This document shows, piece by piece, positions 31,649 to 42,128 of a stretch of DNA of 64,000 nt. The first letter of the stretch is position 1; every line of letters begins with the position of its first letter. The translations under genes and the position numbers were made by a program. Source of the stretch: Gliomastix tumulicola (Eukaryota; Ascomycota; Sordariomycetes; Hypocreales; Bionectriaceae); assembly GCA_001599755.1 (NCBI GenBank), contig BCHX01000002.1:1364001-1428000 (forward strand). The letters are read 5' to 3'. The notes beneath the pieces were generated by a model that was given only the letters and a program-made list of their open reading frames with translations, made no database searches and was not told the origin of the DNA.

Positions 31649-32979
31649 GATGGGAGGAAGGGAAGAGCGTTATGGCAGCGTTGTGTGAGGGTATCTGTCG
31701 GGGAACAAGTGGGGAGACGGGAGTGCCGTGTGTCAAAGAGAAGACGGCCTGCCTGAGAGAGAAGGAGAGGATGGACGGTGAATAGGGGACAGAATGTGGG
31801 AGGGAGCAAGAGAGGTAGAGAGGTAGAGAGGTAGAGAGAGAGAGAGAGCGGGTGACGTTTGAGCTTGGTTGCTTGCTGGGTAGGCCCGATGACCGATGAG
31901 GGAGGACGAGGATGGGATGCTGTTGTTCCCTTGCCGCGGCTGTAACAAGAACAGATAACCGTGTGATCAGTCTTGTTGACTCATCCACGTCAAAGAAGCA
32001 GGGCGAGAGGGAGGAAGAAGTGATGGATCCCAAAGACAGATCAAGAGGACAAGAGGAGAAGGGCTTGATGTTTGCTAGTTGCAGGGCAAAGGTGGCTTGA
32101 CAGCTGAAGATAGAGCAGAGAAGGTGCAGAGTGCAGGTAAAGCAAAGTAGAGCAGAAGTTGGTCCTGTTTGTCGTTGCTGAACTGAGGATGAGGATGAAG
32201 AAGAAGATCCAGGAGGAAAACGTGTGCGATGCGAGCGCCTTTTATGTGTTTCTGTGCTCCTGTAGAAGTGCCAGAGAGGGGGACCTCGAGACGGAACGAC
32301 AGAGACCAGGAACGAAGCTGATGCTGTCGTCGTGGACCGAGATACCCAAGAGATACTCACCAGATACAACGGCGACGTCGAGGGTACTTGTGCTGAGGAC
32401 CGCCGTCCAGGTCAAGATACATGCGAAAGAGGACCCTCGACGAGGATGTTCGGAAGGGCGATGTGATATATCACATCCGTCAGCAGGAGAACGACTTCTT
32501 CTGTCTCAAGATAGAAGGAGATTCGCAAAGGTTGCGAGTATGCAGGTCGTAGGCCAAGGGGGGAGGGAGGTGGGGAGAAGGAAAAGGACAGGAAGGGGTG
32601 TGGACGGAAAGAACCGTTGTCGTCGTTGGAAAAGGTCCTCCTCGTTGCGGCTGCAGGTGGACGGACAACTAGGCTGGGGTGGTGGCTAGCTAGCCGTCGA
32701 GGAATCAGCCATCAGACCAAACCGAGCAACGTTTCTACGAGGACCGTCTGGGCTGGCTGGCGTGCTCCAGAGAGGCGGCAAAGTATACAAGACCAAGAGC
32801 AAGGCCTGGCCTGGCACTGACTTGTCTTGTCTCGTGGTACCTCAGCCATGGATGGTATGTGCTTGTGTGCGAGCATGGGTGCCGCGTGCCTCGTGCATAG
32901 CATTGGACAGCATAGCCAGGCTGTGTGTTTGTCTCTGAGCCGGCACGCACGCAGTGAACTTGTCTCTCGAACAGCTGAG

Positions 32980-32983
32980 TAGC

Positions 32984-33028
<45 letters not shown>
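32980..33028. repeat. CAG trinucleotide array, about 16 units
   Basis: An almost pure AGC/CAG repeat with one GTAG interruption near 32994. It is intergenic, about 1.3 kb upstream of the forkhead ATG, with no open gene around it. Confidence 0.85.
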
Positions 33029-33029
<1 letters not shown>

Positions 33030-33162
33030 GAACGGTGTGGATCAAGTGGTAGGCTCGTCGCTCTCGCGCATATGCAAACGGCATTCGCTTAATTCTCCTG
33101 ACCGTATCTGGGCGGTGGACGCTAGACGGTCGGTCAGTCTCAAAGCCAGTCTATCTGCGTGT

Positions 33163-33206
33163 GTGCATGCATGCATGCATGCATGCAAGGACCCATCCAT
33201 CCATCC
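33163..33206. repeat. TGCA and CATC tetranucleotide arrays
   Basis: GCAT repeated about six times (33163-33187) is followed within a few bases by ATCC repeated about three times. Intergenic microsatellites. Confidence 0.7.
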
Positions 33207-33817
33207 ACATGGACTGGGCTGCAGGGAGGGAAGGGGAGTGGGAACGGGCAGAACAAGTACAGAGACCCGGGCCCCAGTGGCTGTCCTTGTACTCGGGTCC
33301 CAGGCAATGATGTACTGCTGCAGTTACATCGACCAGATACCAGGCCGCCCAGAACTGGACGGTAATCTCTTCGAGGAAGGGGGAAAGAGGGCCCTCAACG
33401 TTGCAGCACGGGGCGTGTGCTGTTGCCGAGAATGTATGGTAGTGACATGGCCGGCCCAGCACGGCCAGGCTGCTCTGGGACAGCGGGCTGTTACCTGTGT
33501 TACCCAGCGTGGTATGAGATGGTCTCGTTTTGCGTAACATGGAGGCTACGCACACCTCACGTAGCCGTCGACGGACCACAGAGCTCACATATACTTCCGT
33601 CAAGACTGACTGGGTGGGAGCAAGAGATACAAGGGCAGGTAGCCAGCAAGAGTTGGGAGACGTGACGGGTGCCGCAGTCGAGAGCTCTCAGCATGCTGCA
33701 GAGCACAGCCATGGAGGGCATGTACAAGTGAGATCGCGCACCGTGTACATGTACCCCCTGAACAGGGAGACACGCAGGCCTGGGGAGCTCCAGACGCCCC
33801 GATGTACCTGAACGGCT

Positions 33818-33845
33818 CTGCTGCTGCTGCTGCTGCTGCTGCTGC
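33818..33845. repeat. CTG trinucleotide array, about 9 units
   Basis: Pure CTG/GCT run in intergenic sequence, in the opposite strand sense to the CAG array at 32980. Confidence 0.8.
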
Positions 33846-34368
33846 CAAGTACATCCGTCCAGTACGTCCCGCTGCCAGTGTCGCTCAACGACGGGGGTAC
33901 TTGCGGGAGTTTACTTGACTGGCGGGCCTGTGCAGGCCTCATGCAACACGAGACGTCTCCAATCATCCGCCCTGGCTCTGCCGAAAATCTCTTTGGGAAG
34001 GGGGGGGTGTGTGCTCGTTAAGGCCTGGGCGGAAGTGTGTGGAAAGATGGCGGGAGAAAAGAAAAGAAGCAAAAAAAAGGAAATAGTCAAGTACGCCGCC
34101 GTAGAGCTTCACAATAGAGACACGTCTCCGCACTTGGCACCCCCTCCCCTGTCCTTCCCTGCATATCACTAGATGGTTGCAGATCCTCGTGGCGTCTGCA
34201 AGCCAGCCCGGGGTGTGAGGGGTCGAAGCGGAAGGGTGGGAAGAAAACCCCCCCCCCGGATGGCGATAAGGACGGGCAGGGACACTTTGGTCCGTTATGT
34301 GTCTATGCGCGTAGATACCCTAGTTGGTGCTAGACGGTCAGATGCATGCCTCCCCTCCCTGCATGGCT

Positions 34369-34425
34369 GTCAGTCACGTCAGTCACGTCAGTCAGTCAGT
34401 CAGTCAGTCAGTCAGTCAGTCAGTC
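34369..34425. repeat. GTCA tetranucleotide array with ACGTCAGTC variant units
   Basis: Two GTCAGTCAC units lead into about ten GTCA copies. Intergenic. Confidence 0.8.
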
Positions 34426-34798
34426 GGCCATGTGGCCTACGCGAAACGGTGGGCGTGCAATGGTGGCGGTGAATCAGAGAAACCCGTCCCTGCTGTGTGA
34501 TTTAAAGTGCTAAACCCTGCTGTCGATGAATGCATCCGCCCTGCCAAGTATCTTCCAGAAGGGTCGTTCACGTAGGACAGCGTCTGTCAAGCGATGGCTG
34601 CAGCGGATCCGTTGGAGGGCCCAGAGTGCACAGCAGGTCCAGAGGCGCCATGCGACGGGGTTCTGGCAGTCTGAGTTACGTACTGGGAGCGTCCAGAGGC
34701 TGCGTAGTGGTGGGGACGGCCGCGTCCAGCAGCAGCAGCAGGTATCCGGTCGGTCAGCGAGAATGGGCCAGATCCGGTGCGAGATGGCGCTGCAGGAG

Positions 34799-34836
34799 CT
34801 GCTACTGCTACTGCTGCTGCTGCTGCTGCTGCTGCT
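34799..34836. repeat. CTG trinucleotide array, about 12 units with CTA interruptions
   Basis: CTGCTACTGCTA precedes a pure run of about eight CTG units. It is the third CAG/CTG array within 1.9 kb. Confidence 0.8.
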
Positions 34837-35251
34837 AAGTTACTGCTGCCATGCAGAGAGCTCATGCAGACGCCCGGGGCATGTAGCACAAGCAGCCGAC
34901 AACAGGCACGCAGCGGATTCGCCGACAGACAGTGCAGAGAAGAGCAGAACTACATATCTCCGTGAAAACCTTACAATAAACCAGATTGCGTGTTAAGCGG
35001 CGGGCAAGCTGCATGGCCAAGGTGAAAAGCTGTGAATGGGGGGCAAAAGGTCCTTGAAGCGGCCGCCGCGTGTCTATTTCTGCGTAGAGCCCGTGTCGAT
35101 AATTCATGTCCAACAACTATTGGGTGCAAAAGCGATGCATGGCGTCGCTGACGAAGAAACGAATGCAGTGCGAATCGGCGATGCGAACCAGCTGAAGGCA
35201 CGGGGAAAGAATGGCTGGCGCCATACGGAGCGACAAGAAGAGGCGACCAGA

Positions 35252-37181
35252 CTATTTCCTGTAGAATACCTGCAGGCGACAGGTTAGCTCCGGTTTCTCG
35301 CTCTTCCGGGGTGTGGTCTGCAGAGGCGTCTCCAGCACGTACCTTTTTGAACTGGAAATGCAGCTGCAGAATACCCTGCGGTGACGAGGTTAGCCGCAAA
35401 ATCTCCCAGGGGTGTTATGCATGGCCCAGAAGGCTCGGCGAGAAGGTGCAGCGAACGCAAGGGGGTGGGCTTTAGACTTAGACAGCGACCGCCGATTGGT
35501 GGCTTGGAGGGCAGGGCCGGGGGAGGAGTGCAGATAGAGAGGAAATTTTCTACACAGGGCGCAGAGACGAAGAAGCACAGTGAGCCGCTCAGACTGAGCC
35601 AAGTGGTGTGTGTGTGCTGGCCTTGGCCTTGCAGACGGACATGTGCGAATGTCACCCTTGGCCGGTGCGGACTGGACCTCATTCAAGCAATGACCGAGAA
35701 AAAAAGCAATGACGTACCTTGTCGAAAGAGCTCTTGAAGCCCCGATCTCGCTTCGAGCTGTAGTCCCACTCGCGATCGACAATCCGGAAGGCAATGTCTT
35801 CGTAGGGAGGGCCGGCGATGAAGCGAATCAGGCACGTATCAACCTCGCCCGCAGCCGCAAACGACTCGCCTCGCCTGCGACCGTGCTCCCGGATGATCTT
35901 GAACGTCGGCGCCTTGGTCTTGTCGATGAGCTCGGGGTAGAACAGGTTGAACTTGTACCCCTGGATGACCTTGGGCGGCGGGTTGTCGTGGTCGTAATGC
36001 GTCTGGTTGTACTTGTTCCATTCGTATCCCATCTGCACCCTGTTGAAGTACCTGGGCTTCCGTGGCCGGTACTGGTCTGCCCACTTGGGCTTTGCGGCGC
36101 TGGGCACCACCTCTTCGGCATTGAAGATCTCCTCGTTCTCGGCCACGCCCCGTGATACTTCTCGATCGTACAGAGCGTTTGTGGCCTGTGAGAAGTCGCC
36201 GCTGTCCACCTGCGAGAAGCGCTGCGTGCCCTCAGGTACATCGCTGCGCTCTGGCCGGAAGGCCGGCGCCTGGACCAGCTGACCATCTGCCTCGTTGCTG
36301 GTGGACTCCGACAACGTAGTGGTGGCGGTTGGTACGTCGCTCGTCCCAGAGGTCGTCGTCGCTGTCGTACTGGCACCTGGCGGTGGCACGGCAGTGGATG
36401 ATGTACCGTCCCTCGGCCCTCGCTGTCTCAGACGCTCCTCGCGGTTGTCGACGATGGCCTTGTACACCTTTGTCAAGGTCGCCTTGGCCTTCCACACAGC
36501 CAGGCTTCGCAGCAGCTGCTCCCAGTAATCGGTGTCGATGTCGTCGTTGCTCTGCAGCTTGGCCTTGATCTGCCCCTCGAGGGTCGCGAGCTGGTCGTAG
36601 GTCTTGGGCGCTAGGATTTTGTCGATGTCGTCGGCAACGCTGCTGACGACTCTCTCCTCGTTCCTCTCGGGCTTTAATTTGGCCATCCGAGTGGCGCAGA
36701 GCGACTGCAGGGCCTTCCAGTACTCCCGGTTCAGTGTATTCGTCTCGAGCACGTGGTAGGACCCGATCTCCTTCTCCAGCTCCGACAGCTCGGCTATGCT
36801 GAGATTCTGAACAAGCTGGTCGGGAGACGGGACGTCGATATCGAGGTCTCCTTCGTCGTCGTCGAAAACGTCGCGCTCGGCGTCGATATACTTCAGGCTG
36901 AAGGCGAGATAGTCGATGGGCTTGGCCCGGCCCTCGCGCACCCGAATATCGGCCTTCTTCTTGGACTGCTTGAGCACGAACTTGTCCTCGTCGGCAACGA
37001 ACCGTCTCGACTCGTCGTCATGGTCCAGATGGCGGGCAACGTTGCTGGCCGTCCGGGCTGGGCTCTGGCTCGGCTTCGAGTTCTTGGAGATCCGCGTGGA
37101 AGGGTCGTGTCTCGGTCTCGTCGCGTCCTTCTTGCTGGGGGAGCGGGCCCCGTCGATCATGGCTCTGCGACCGGGATCCAT
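35252..37181 (-). CDS. cay1: Cactin (spliceosome-associated splicing factor)
   Basis: Exons 35718-37181, 35343-35375 and 35252-35269 give 504 residues. The introns are 342 nt (long for this genome) and 73 nt, both phase 0. The mid-domain lies near FVLKQSKKKADIRVREGRAK and PIDYLAFSLKYIDAERD. The Cactin C-terminal domain is very clear: WADQYRPRKPRYFNRVQMGY, EWNKYNQTHYDHDNPPPKVI, QGYKFNLFYPELIDKTKAPT, TCLIRFIAGPPYEDIAFRIV, DREWDYSSKRDRGFKSSF. Exon 2 adds GILQLHFQFKK and the last exon only VFYRK before TAG, reproducing the family's characteristic end. Cactin works in pre-mRNA splicing and, in fission yeast, telomere maintenance. The N-terminal half here is shorter than in animals. An alternative start at MIDGARSP is possible. 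Confidence 0.92.
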
Positions 37182-38659
37182 GGCTGCGTCTGGTTGCTTC
37201 GAAGGTGTCGGGTATATCCTTGAAATCCTTCGAAGAGCTCTATTGGTCCAACAAAGAGCAGAGGAAGGCGCGAAACATCAAAGTGAATCAGTCACGTGTG
37301 GGGGCGACTGGAAGCGACGAGACGACGGGACCGTCCGGTTCTCACTACCCTAGAGCTGTCGATAACCTACCCTGTATCTCCACCTCCCCATTCCAGAATT
37401 GAAGACAGAAGATGACGACCTCGGATGCAATCCCATTCAAATATGAGCGATTGGTCCTCGGAAGCGTGCCTGGAAGGGCCCAACAGTTCTCCATCCTGGA
37501 TCACGCTACATGTTGGACTAAGACTTCGGACGAGGTGACGCCAACTCCTTCTGATCTCTGGTTTGGATGTCGTGCAGCGGAGCAACTCCCTGCTTGTCTC
37601 CAACGTTCAACAAGCAGATACTCGAATAGAATGTCGAGGTTTGCATTGGTAAATCCTGATTTGGGCATTCCGAAAACGATACAGATCATCGAGCCGACTT
37701 TTTTTCAGATATCAATACTCGCCTGTGCAACGCAGCGGTCTCATCCACTGACCCAACGCCGAGGGACAGCCAAGCCGGCTGAAGTTGGCGATGCATATTA
37801 AACGACACCATGCGGCTCGAGGCAATTAAATTCCTCGCCAGAGAGTCTACAGATAGCTTAACCGAAAGAAACAACGCGCCAGCTGAACAAGCTTAATGGC
37901 ACTTTTTTTTTTTCTTCTTGAATCGACGTTTCTTCGTCTGAAAGTCGGCCAACGGCACCGGCGCCAGCCAGGGTCTTGCGTCCATTTGAGCAAGTTTTCA
38001 GCCCCTCTGCTGGCCTGGTTTTCTGGTGGCGGGATCGGCCTGCCCTGCTGCTGTGGCGGCGGTCTATCAGCAGAGGGCCGTTTGTTGTACGACACTGACA
38101 GTGCTGGCAATGGTGTTTTGACTGATTCTGACGCTTCTATTATGTTGTTTATCCCCTTGGTATGATGTTGCTCACTGGTGTTATCAGATCCAACATGGAT
38201 GGCCAGAAACACCAGACGAAACCGCCGGACCAGGAGCTCGTCCCATACCAGTGGAACAGCCTCAACTCCCAAGCTCTAGCCTCAAGCAATAGGGTCCCCC
38301 GGGGCCGTATGCCAAGAGCCCAGGCCCGGCCTGGGGGGTTCCACAGGAAGCTCTCAGGACGGGGAGGAGCTCCAGCTCTAGAAGCTGCGCAGTTGCCCGT
38401 AGGGCCAATAATGTCGTGCTGCTGCAAGCAAGGATGGGCATCTATGGGCCGAGGGAATCTTGCTCACCATCTGAGACAATCAGGTCTTTGGGTTCCTATC
38501 TCTGGGCTGGCTTGTTGATTATCTTGGGGTAGGTATATAAGGGAAGCCGTCGGCAGCCGAACCGCGTCGGATTTGAGAGACACTTCCCCCTCCTCTTCTC
38601 ACCCCGCGACACTTCCCCCCGTCATCTGTGCTTCTGTGCCCCTCCTATATCCTATCAAG
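37182..38659. other. Divergent region between Cactin and the BIM1-like gene
   Basis: 1.48 kb with no supportable gene. Near the BIM1-like gene there is a TATATAA element (38534-38540) about 120 bp before the ATG and a C/T-rich leader, consistent with a strong regulated promoter. Confidence 0.5.
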
Positions 38660-39438
38660 ATGATGTCCAAGACCCTCCTTGCCCTGGCTGCGGCCCAGGC
38701 TGTCTCTGCTCACTACGGCCTCATCTTCCCCCCGTGGCGTGTCGACACTCTCGACCTGCCTGAGGACTCCGAGTACAGCCAATGGACCTACCCCTGTACG
38801 TCTGACCTACCTACCTACCTTGTCCAACGGAGAGAAGAAACTCGTGTGCTAATTGATGATATGATCCAGGCGCCGGCGTCCCCTTTGGCGAGGGTAACAT
38901 CACCGAGTGGCCGCTCGACGGCGGCGCCCTCGAGCTCGAGCTGCACCACCACTGGACCTACGTCTTCATCAACGCCGGCCTGGGCAACGGCACGACCGAC
39001 TTCAACATCACCCTGACCCCGGACCTCTGGAACACGACCGACTCGGGCACGCTCTGCATCGACAAGCTGCCCATCCCCGAGGGCAGCGGCGTCACCAACG
39101 GCGCCCTCGGCACCCTGCAGGTCATCACCGTCGACGGCTCCGGCAGCTCGCTCTACAACTGCGCCGACGTGCGCTTCGTGCAGAACGCCACCGCGCCCAG
39201 CTGCAACGGCACCGTGGGCGTGAACCACATCGTCGGGAACTCGTCCACCGAGCACGAGGGCAGCGGCGGCCACGGCGACCACGGTAGCGGCAGCAGCGGC
39301 AACAACGACAGCAGCGAGAGCGGCAGCGGCGACGGCGGCGACGGCGAGGGTGCTGCTGGCGTCGTCAGCGTCAACATGGTCTCCCTCACGGCCTTTGCTG
39401 GTCTCGCTGCTGTCTTCGTCATGGGGCTGGGCCTCTAG
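38660..39438 (+). CDS. BIM1-like / X325-family copper-binding protein, GPI-anchored
   Basis: Exons 38660-38795 and 38870-39438 join over a 74-nt intron (GTACGT...CAG, inside a Cys codon) to give 234 residues. The signal peptide MMSKTLLALAAAQAVSA is cut so that the mature chain begins with His (HYGLIFPPWRVDTL). An N-terminal His is the hallmark of the LPMO-like copper-binding histidine-brace fold. The core contains YPCAGVPFGEGNITEWPLDG, a LELHHHWTYVFINAGLGNG segment with candidate copper ligands, and conserved Cys in GTLCIDK, LYNCADVRF and PSCNGT. A Gly/Ser/His-rich stalk and a hydrophobic C-terminus (VSLTAFAGLAAVFVMGLGL) predict a GPI anchor. Known members are cell-surface proteins; Cryptococcus Bim1 helps copper uptake, and no oxidative polysaccharide cleavage is shown for X325. 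Several NxT/S sites suggest N-glycosylation. Confidence 0.88.
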
Positions 39439-39996
39439 ACTGATGTAGAACATTCCTTGTCACCATTGTATGTAGTAATGGATAATTTCCAAAAAAATAA
39501 GGAGCGCTTTCTGTTGCGCTCAGTGCTATTCCAATTCATCATGGCTATCTTCTAAAATCGTGATCCCTGTAATATATATATACGTGTATGAAGTCTAATA
39601 AGCATCAACGTGGCTGTCGCATGCTCTCAGGCTGAAGAAAAGAGAAAAAAAGAACCAAACAAAAGATGTCTGGAGAGATGATCAGCTTACCATCTTGCGC
39701 CCGCGCAACCTCGCAGAAGTCTTACCCAAATCAATCATAATACACAAGACTCCGCGGGCTGGAATAGAAAAGGAAGACAAGACATGTGGTCAAATAAATA
39801 CAGTACTTGAGCTCCAGGACCATACAATTTGGGTGTATGGATGTGTCTCAAGTACTACTAAGGTATTCATTCGACCGCTTGCAAGAAAGAGTATGGAAAT
39901 GTCCATCATAATAGTAGCAGGAGGAAGCGCCCGCAACTCCCGACCGTCGAAATTGAAAAGAAAAGAAAAAAAAAAAACAGAAATCTTGTCCCTTGC
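39439..39996. other. Intergenic between convergent BIM1-like and kinase genes
   Basis: 558 bp, AT-richer than its neighbours. It holds repeat copy A (39788-39876) and both 3' ends. Confidence 0.6.
39788..39876 (+). repeat. Palindromic repeat element, copy A (89 bp)
   Basis: Starts GGTCAAATAAATAC..AGTACTTGAG and ends CTCAAGTACT..GGTATTCATTCGACC, imperfect inverted repeats of each other. The centre GACCATACAATTTGGGTGTATG contains a second perfect small hairpin (CCATACA / TGTATGG). The ends, the GACCATA core and TGTGTCTCAAG are shared with copy C, and the core also with copy B. It lies 120 bp beyond the kinase stop codon. It looks MITE-like, but no transposase or target-site duplication was found for this copy. 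Confidence 0.7.
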
Positions 39997-41871
39997 TTAT
40001 TGTGCTGGGAGAGCCGGAGCCGAAGCGAGAGCCTGGCAGATCCTGGCCATGGTGATGCGCTGATGGGGGTTTGGCGTCAACATCTCGTGCACCACGCGCT
40101 CCAGACGGTCGTGCAGGTTGAGCCGCTCGCGAGCCTCGACCATCTCCACGAGCCAGTCGCGCATCTGCTGGGCCGCCGGCTTGCCGTTGCCGTACTGCTT
40201 GTGGGGGGCTTGCGGGTTGTTGACGCCCGCGATCAGCCAGTAGAGCGGCCTGTTGTGCTGGCGGCGCGCGCGCACGTCGGGGAAGGGGATCTTGCGCAGC
40301 AGGTAGAGCATCGTGACACCCAGCGCCCACACGTCTGACGCTGGTCCGCGGTGCCTTTGCCCAATGAACTCCGGTGGCACGTAGTACGGCGTGCCTCCGC
40401 CGGACGGCGCGTTGGATGCTGGCGTTGACAGCCCGAAATCGCACAGCACGGCACCTCTCTCTGGCGCGTACAGGATGTTGGCGGGCTTGATGTCGTTGTG
40501 CACGAGGTGACGCCCGTGGAGATAGCTCAGCGCCTCGCTGATGTCGCGGAGGATCCGCAGTGCGTCCTCGCGCGTGCCCTGGAACTCGTCGTCGCCCTTG
40601 CTTCGCCACCGAGGGCACGCCGTCAGATCCTGCGCGTCCACGTGCTCCATGTACAGCGACAGGAACCTCGCATCGCCGCCGTAGTACTTGACGATGGATC
40701 GATGCTTGAGGTCCTCCTGGCTCTGGGACTCGCGCAGCCACATGTCAGCCTGCCGGATGACGTTCCGCTCGTGCACATACGGCCTGTCCGTAGGATTGGC
40801 TACACGAGTCTTGAGAACCTTGACGGTGACGATGTTATCCGGGACCTTGGAGTGTTGAGCGGTGTAGACGGCAGAGAGTGCGGTTGATGCGATGGGGTCC
40901 TGCTTGGTGAGCTGGTACTGATCCAGCTCGCAGAACCCGGGCACATCGACCGTCTGTCCTCGGCCAGCGTCGAGAAGTGCGTGGGTGTTGGCTGTGGAGA
41001 GCTCCTTGGACTCACGGGCGTTAGGCAGGGGGAACATCAACGAGTTGGTCGTATCCCCGCCGGGTCGAAGGAACATGATGACACCATCGTCTGCGGCGTT
41101 GCCCCCGCCGGACGTGCGGCGCTTAACCCGCTTCTCGTCCTCGTCGGGGGTCAACGATCTCTTCATGCTGGGTGATGAAGTGAGAGTTGGTGGTGATGAC
41201 GACACTTCCGAGGTTGCTGCGCGATGAGGCTCATAGATCGTGACAGGACGCTTCTCCAAGATCCTGAAGTCCAGCACAGCGATGTCTCTGACCTTCATCC
41301 GCCATGAACCGGGTTGTAAGGCCTTGGCCGATCCTGGGTTGAGAATGCGGGAATCATCGGTAGGAGGACTCGCCATGGGCGTCTGAGAGATGATGGTCGC
41401 CAGCACGATGGGAACGTCGGATTTGTTGAGGAAGATGACCTTGTCACTGGCAGGATCATAGTAGAGCTCGCACCACAGGGGGGGCCTGGGCGAGTCGTCT
41501 TGCGTCTCACCGGGGATCCTCACGGAGAACTTGATATCTCTCGAGGTCTGAGTCACCGCCAAGACCTTGTGCTCGGGCTGGTCTGAGGAGGCAACCTCGG
41601 CCCGCAGAGCTAGCCACTGGCAATTTTCGCTGCCCGTTGGACTGACTGAGCGCGTATTGTGTAGTTTGGTGAGCGGCCTCATCAGCAGGCGGATGTTCTG
41701 TCTGTGATGGTGCTCCTCGAGCTGCAGGACGTCCAAGGGGACCTCCTCGTCGGTGTCGAGCATGTCAGGCTCATCCAGCCTGACGCTCCTTATCCGAGCG
41801 TCCATCTCCGCCTGTGAGATTGGTTCGGTCCTCTCCTCCGCCTCAGAGAGCTCGGGTCGGTGAGAAATCAT
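39997..41871 (-). CDS. Atypical Ser/Thr protein kinase with N-terminal FHA-like region
   Basis: A single exon of 624 residues. The N-terminal 230 residues include WCELYYDPASDKVIFLNKSD and LQPGSWRMKVRDIAVLDFRI, resembling the FHA-like or accessory region of a fungal-expanded kinase group (inference). The kinase domain is about 310-610. The ATP-site Lys is in IVTVKVLKTR, the catalytic loop reads HNDIKPANILY (HND in place of HRD, catalytic Asp kept), and DFG is intact (LCDFGLSTPAS). TPYYVPPEF replaces the usual APE, and SDVWALGVTMLYLL is the F-helix. The Gly-rich loop is not recognisable (DPIASTALSAVYTAQ), so ATP binding may be unusual. The substrate is unknown. Palindromic repeat copies lie just downstream and upstream of it. 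Confidence 0.85.
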   Translation of the reverse strand: MISHRPELSEAEERTEPISQAEMDARIRSVRLDEPDMLDTDEEVPLDVLQLEEHHHRQNIRLLMRPLTKLHNTRSVSPTGSENCQWLALRAEVASSDQPEHKVLAVTQTSRDIKFSVRIPGETQDDSPRPPLWCELYYDPASDKVIFLNKSDVPIVLATIISQTPMASPPTDDSRILNPGSAKALQPGSWRMKVRDIAVLDFRILEKRPVTIYEPHRAATSEVSSSPPTLTSSPSMKRSLTPDEDEKRVKRRTSGGGNAADDGVIMFLRPGGDTTNSLMFPLPNARESKELSTANTHALLDAGRGQTVDVPGFCELDQYQLTKQDPIASTALSAVYTAQHSKVPDNIVTVKVLKTRVANPTDRPYVHERNVIRQADMWLRESQSQEDLKHRSIVKYYGGDARFLSLYMEHVDAQDLTACPRWRSKGDDEFQGTREDALRILRDISEALSYLHGRHLVHNDIKPANILYAPERGAVLCDFGLSTPASNAPSGGGTPYYVPPEFIGQRHRGPASDVWALGVTMLYLLRKIPFPDVRARRQHNRPLYWLIAGVNNPQAPHKQYGNGKPAAQQMRDWLVEMVEARERLNLHDRLERVVHEMLTPNPHQRITMARICQALASAPALPAQ

Positions 41872-41923
41872 GGTGAGCGGCGGAAAGCCTGACGGCCGCC
41901 CATGTGCGTCGCGACTTTCTGAC

Positions 41924-41989
41924 GGGGTGGAGGAGCCACAAAAAGAGGAAAAGGAAAGGAAAGGAAAGGAAAGAAAAATATGACCGTCT
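41924..41989 (+). repeat. Direct repeat, left copy, abutting palindromic element B
   Basis: Begins GGGGTGGAGGAGCCACAAAA and ends AGAAAAATATGACCGTCT; the middle is expanded by AAAGG units. The same order of sequence reappears at 42074-42128. It ends 3 bp before element B. Confidence 0.7.
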
Positions 41990-41992
41990 TAC

Positions 41993-42067
41993 GCGGTCGA
42001 ATAAATGTTTGAGTTATGGGACCATACAATTTGAATGTGTATATGGCCCGAGGTTTTCTTCAACCGC
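41993..42067 (+). repeat. Palindromic repeat element, copy B (75 bp)
   Basis: Outer ends GCGGTCGAATAAATGTTTGAG and CCGAGGTTTTCTTCAACCGC are imperfect inverted repeats. The core GGACCATACAATTTG matches copies A and C. It sits 122 bp upstream of the kinase ATG, inside the kinase promoter or 5' leader, and is the most diverged of the three. Confidence 0.65.
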
Positions 42068-42073
42068 GTATTG

Positions 42074-42128
42074 GGGGTGGAGGGAGCCACAAAACGAGGA
42101 CGAGAAAAAGAGAAAAATATGACCGTCT
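42074..42128 (+). repeat. Direct repeat, right copy, abutting palindromic element B
   Basis: Begins GGGGTGGAGGGAGCCACAAAA and ends AGAAAAATATGACCGTCT, matching 41924-41989. It starts 6 bp after element B, so the hairpin element is bracketed by 55-66 bp direct repeats. Confidence 0.7.

Larger units (their letters stand above)
31649..35251. other. 3.6-kb gene-poor region upstream of the forkhead gene
   Basis: This holds the forkhead promoter and 5' leader and, at its far end, the 3' flank of Cactin. It has an unusual density of microsatellites: GAGAGGTA/GA near 31812-31848, CAG at 32980-33028, TGCA at 33163-33187, CATC at 33192-33206, CTG at 33818-33845, GTCA at 34369-34425 and CTG again at 34799-34836. 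I see no supportable gene. Confidence 0.55.

Noticed and set aside
30359..31756. 465-codon open frame on the + strand, antisense to the forkhead gene
   Set aside because: It is a shadow of the GC-rich, repeat-rich forkhead exon (Val/Arg/Gly runs mirroring His/Ser/Asp codons), with no domain of its own.
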